From positions 1,131,001 through 1,195,000 of the forward strand of contig NZ_CP045298.1 in assembly GCF_009363115.1 (NCBI RefSeq): a stretch of DNA of 64,000 nt, written 5' to 3'. Source of the stretch: Paenibacillus brasilensis (GTDB lineage: Bacteria; Bacillota; Bacilli; Paenibacillales; Paenibacillaceae). Within the stretch, counting starts at the first letter, position 1. Every line of letters starts with the position of its first letter. The notes beneath the pieces are model-generated. The model saw nothing but the letters and a program-made list of their open reading frames with translations, was not told the DNA's origin and searched no databases. Shown in pieces: positions 62,677-64,000 of this stretch. A program made the translations under genes and the position numbers.

Positions 62677-64000
62677 ATGAGTATTTTGTCATCGTTCATT
62701 TCTAGTCCCCTTCAAAAAGTCTACCTTACCAAAGGAAACATCGAAGTAACCCGCGATATTAAGTCCATGGATGTCGTAACGTCGCATCAAGTCATTCTAA
62801 AGGAAATTGATTATAAAAAGGGCGCATTATTTTCCAGCGGGTATGAATATCCGGGGCGGTATTCGCGTTGGGATATTGGTTTTATATCACCTCCAATAGA
62901 GTTCAAAGCACAAGGAAACAGTTTTTGTGTTACTGCAGAGAATAGCAGAGGGACCGTATTATTAAATGCTATTTCCCAAAAATTGGAACAAGTCGGAGAC
63001 ATTGAAAATCTTACGTATTTGGAAAACAAGATTTCAGGTAACATACGAATCAATCAAGGGTTTATAAGCGAAGATGAAAGAACGAAACAGCCTTCCATTT
63101 TTTCTGTAATCCGTGCAATTAAGGATCAATTTTATTCCCCTGATGACGTCTTTCTAGGATTGTACGGAGCCTTCGGGTATGATTTGGTGTTTCAATTTGA
63201 AGCGATGGAGTTAAAGCACAAAAGGGATTGTGACGAATCCGATGTGATACTTTATCTCCCTGACGAAATCATTATCGTAGATCATCATATGAATTCCGCC
63301 TATCAACTTTCTTACGATTTTAGTTTCAACGGTGAGAAAACTAATGGACTGGAGAGAAGTGGACAAATCCGGCAGCCCAAGTTAAATGGGCAAGTGCCAT
63401 CGGAAGCTTATACCCAGGGCGGCTATGCAAACTTGGTGCGAGAGGCAATTAAATCTTTCAAAGTAGGGGATTTATTTGAAGTTGTTCCCTCCCAAACACT
63501 CGTTGAAACTTGCTCAAGCCTACCATCCAACATATTTACTCGATTGCAGGGCATCAATCCGAGCCCTTACGGGTTTATTATTAATTTGGGGGATGAATTT
63601 TTGGTTGGCTCTTCCCCTGAAATGTACGTTAGAGTGGAAGGCACAAGGGTAGAAACATGTCCGATTTCAGGTACCATAAAACGGGGGACAAACGCAATTG
63701 AAGATTCTGATCGGATAAGAGAATTGTTGAACTCCGCTAAAGATGAGTCAGAGTTGACGATGTGTACCGATGTAGATCGAAACGATAAATCGCGTATTTG
63801 CGAACCTGGTTCAGTTAACGTCATTGGGAGAAGGCAAATTGAGATGTACTCCCATCTCATTCATACCGTCGATCATGTTGAAGGGATTCTGCGTCCTGAA
63901 TTTGATGCTTTGGATGCATTTATGACCCACATGTGGGCGGTTACCATAACGGGTGCTCCCAAGCGCGCCGCTATTCGTTGGATTGAAGACCATGAAAGTT
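62677..64000 (+). CDS. Fused anthranilate synthase TrpEG type, N-terminal part (runs off window)
   Basis: At least 441 codons are open to the window end. The sequence LFSSGYEYPGRYSRWDIGFI and PPIEFKAQGNSFCV follow the TrpE(G) clade (fused glutamine amidotransferase form of Rhizobium/Azospirillum) rather than the usual Bacillus TrpE. Chorismate-binding motifs: DLFEVVPSQTL, SPYGFIINLGDEFLVGSSPE, CPISGTIKRG, DRNDKSRICEPGSV, EMYSHLIHTVDHVEGILRPE and VTITGAPKRAAI. It makes anthranilate from chorismate and, in the fused form, glutamine. Whether a TrpG domain follows cannot be seen here. Expression is probably controlled by the TRAP-like leader. Confidence 0.88.
   Translation, partial: MSILSSFISSPLQKVYLTKGNIEVTRDIKSMDVVTSHQVILKEIDYKKGALFSSGYEYPGRYSRWDIGFISPPIEFKAQGNSFCVTAENSRGTVLLNAISQKLEQVGDIENLTYLENKISGNIRINQGFISEDERTKQPSIFSVIRAIKDQFYSPDDVFLGLYGAFGYDLVFQFEAMELKHKRDCDESDVILYLPDEIIIVDHHMNSAYQLSYDFSFNGEKTNGLERSGQIRQPKLNGQVPSEAYTQGGYANLVREAIKSFKVGDLFEVVPSQTLVETCSSLPSNIFTRLQGINPSPYGFIINLGDEFLVGSSPEMYVRVEGTRVETCPISGTIKRGTNAIEDSDRIRELLNSAKDESELTMCTDVDRNDKSRICEPGSVNVIGRRQIEMYSHLIHTVDHVEGILRPEFDALDAFMTHMWAVTITGAPKRAAIRWIEDHES

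Overview
The window looks like a chromosomal segment of an endospore-forming Firmicute, most probably Paenibacillus (P. polymyxa-like). This is inferred from spore genes (a GerC tail, Sda, a YjcZ-type peptide, CotSA/YheCD-type spore-surface genes), Firmicute core genes (dnaB-dnaI, ecsAB, hemQ, trxA-uvrC, ktrBA, yumC, Bacillus-type sdhCAB) and a futalosine-type menaquinone pair (mqnB-mqnD). No rRNA, tRNA, CRISPR or prophage was seen.

Layout. 1-5000: end of a germination operon, an IS3-family element with a broken orfB, a sensor protein next to a histidine kinase fused to its response regulator, and a decayed beta-lactamase-like gene. 5100-9450: spore-surface type genes (glycosyltransferase, ATP-grasp, low-complexity protein) and psd. 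9600-22000: regulators, a soluble PAS-chemoreceptor, an aminotransferase, a membrane kinase, ecsAB, a DEAD-box helicase, an SDR, cheX, a LysR regulator and a PHP phosphatase. 22100-31000: HAD/DeoR pair, GNAT, two metallophosphoesterases, an AAC(3)-family acetyltransferase and sdhCAB. 31200-34800: LysR and ktrBA behind a c-di-AMP riboswitch. 35000-43100: CPBP protease, uvrC, trxA, dnaI, dnaB, hemQ. 43300-50200: MarR-controlled efflux operon, ndh, yumC, sda with a DnaA-box cluster, and an ATP-grasp gene. 50400-60400: convergent ppx/ppk, mqnBD, small unknown genes, a DMT transporter and a LysR regulator. 60400-64000: a decayed NTF2-like gene, a hairpin-rich non-coding stretch, a frameshifted IS110-family transposase, a tandem-repeat array, and the start of a fused anthranilate synthase (TrpEG type) that runs off the window.

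The main discovery is the leader of that last gene. It carries eleven NAG triplets at an exact 5-nt period (62532-62584), the layout expected for an RNA site of the 11-subunit TRAP (MtrB) protein. It is followed by a perfect hairpin that buries the Shine-Dalgarno sequence. The sequestering arm can instead pair with part of the NAG array, which suggests tryptophan-dependent translational repression.

Other signals that genes do not explain: three copies of an intergenic inverted-repeat family with conserved flanks and covarying stems (about 22026, 34393 and 40271), two matching candidate MarR operators, a three-repeat PhoP-type box before ppk, a four-copy 19-21-nt direct repeat before the anthranilate synthase, and a run of five hairpins upstream of the IS110 element.
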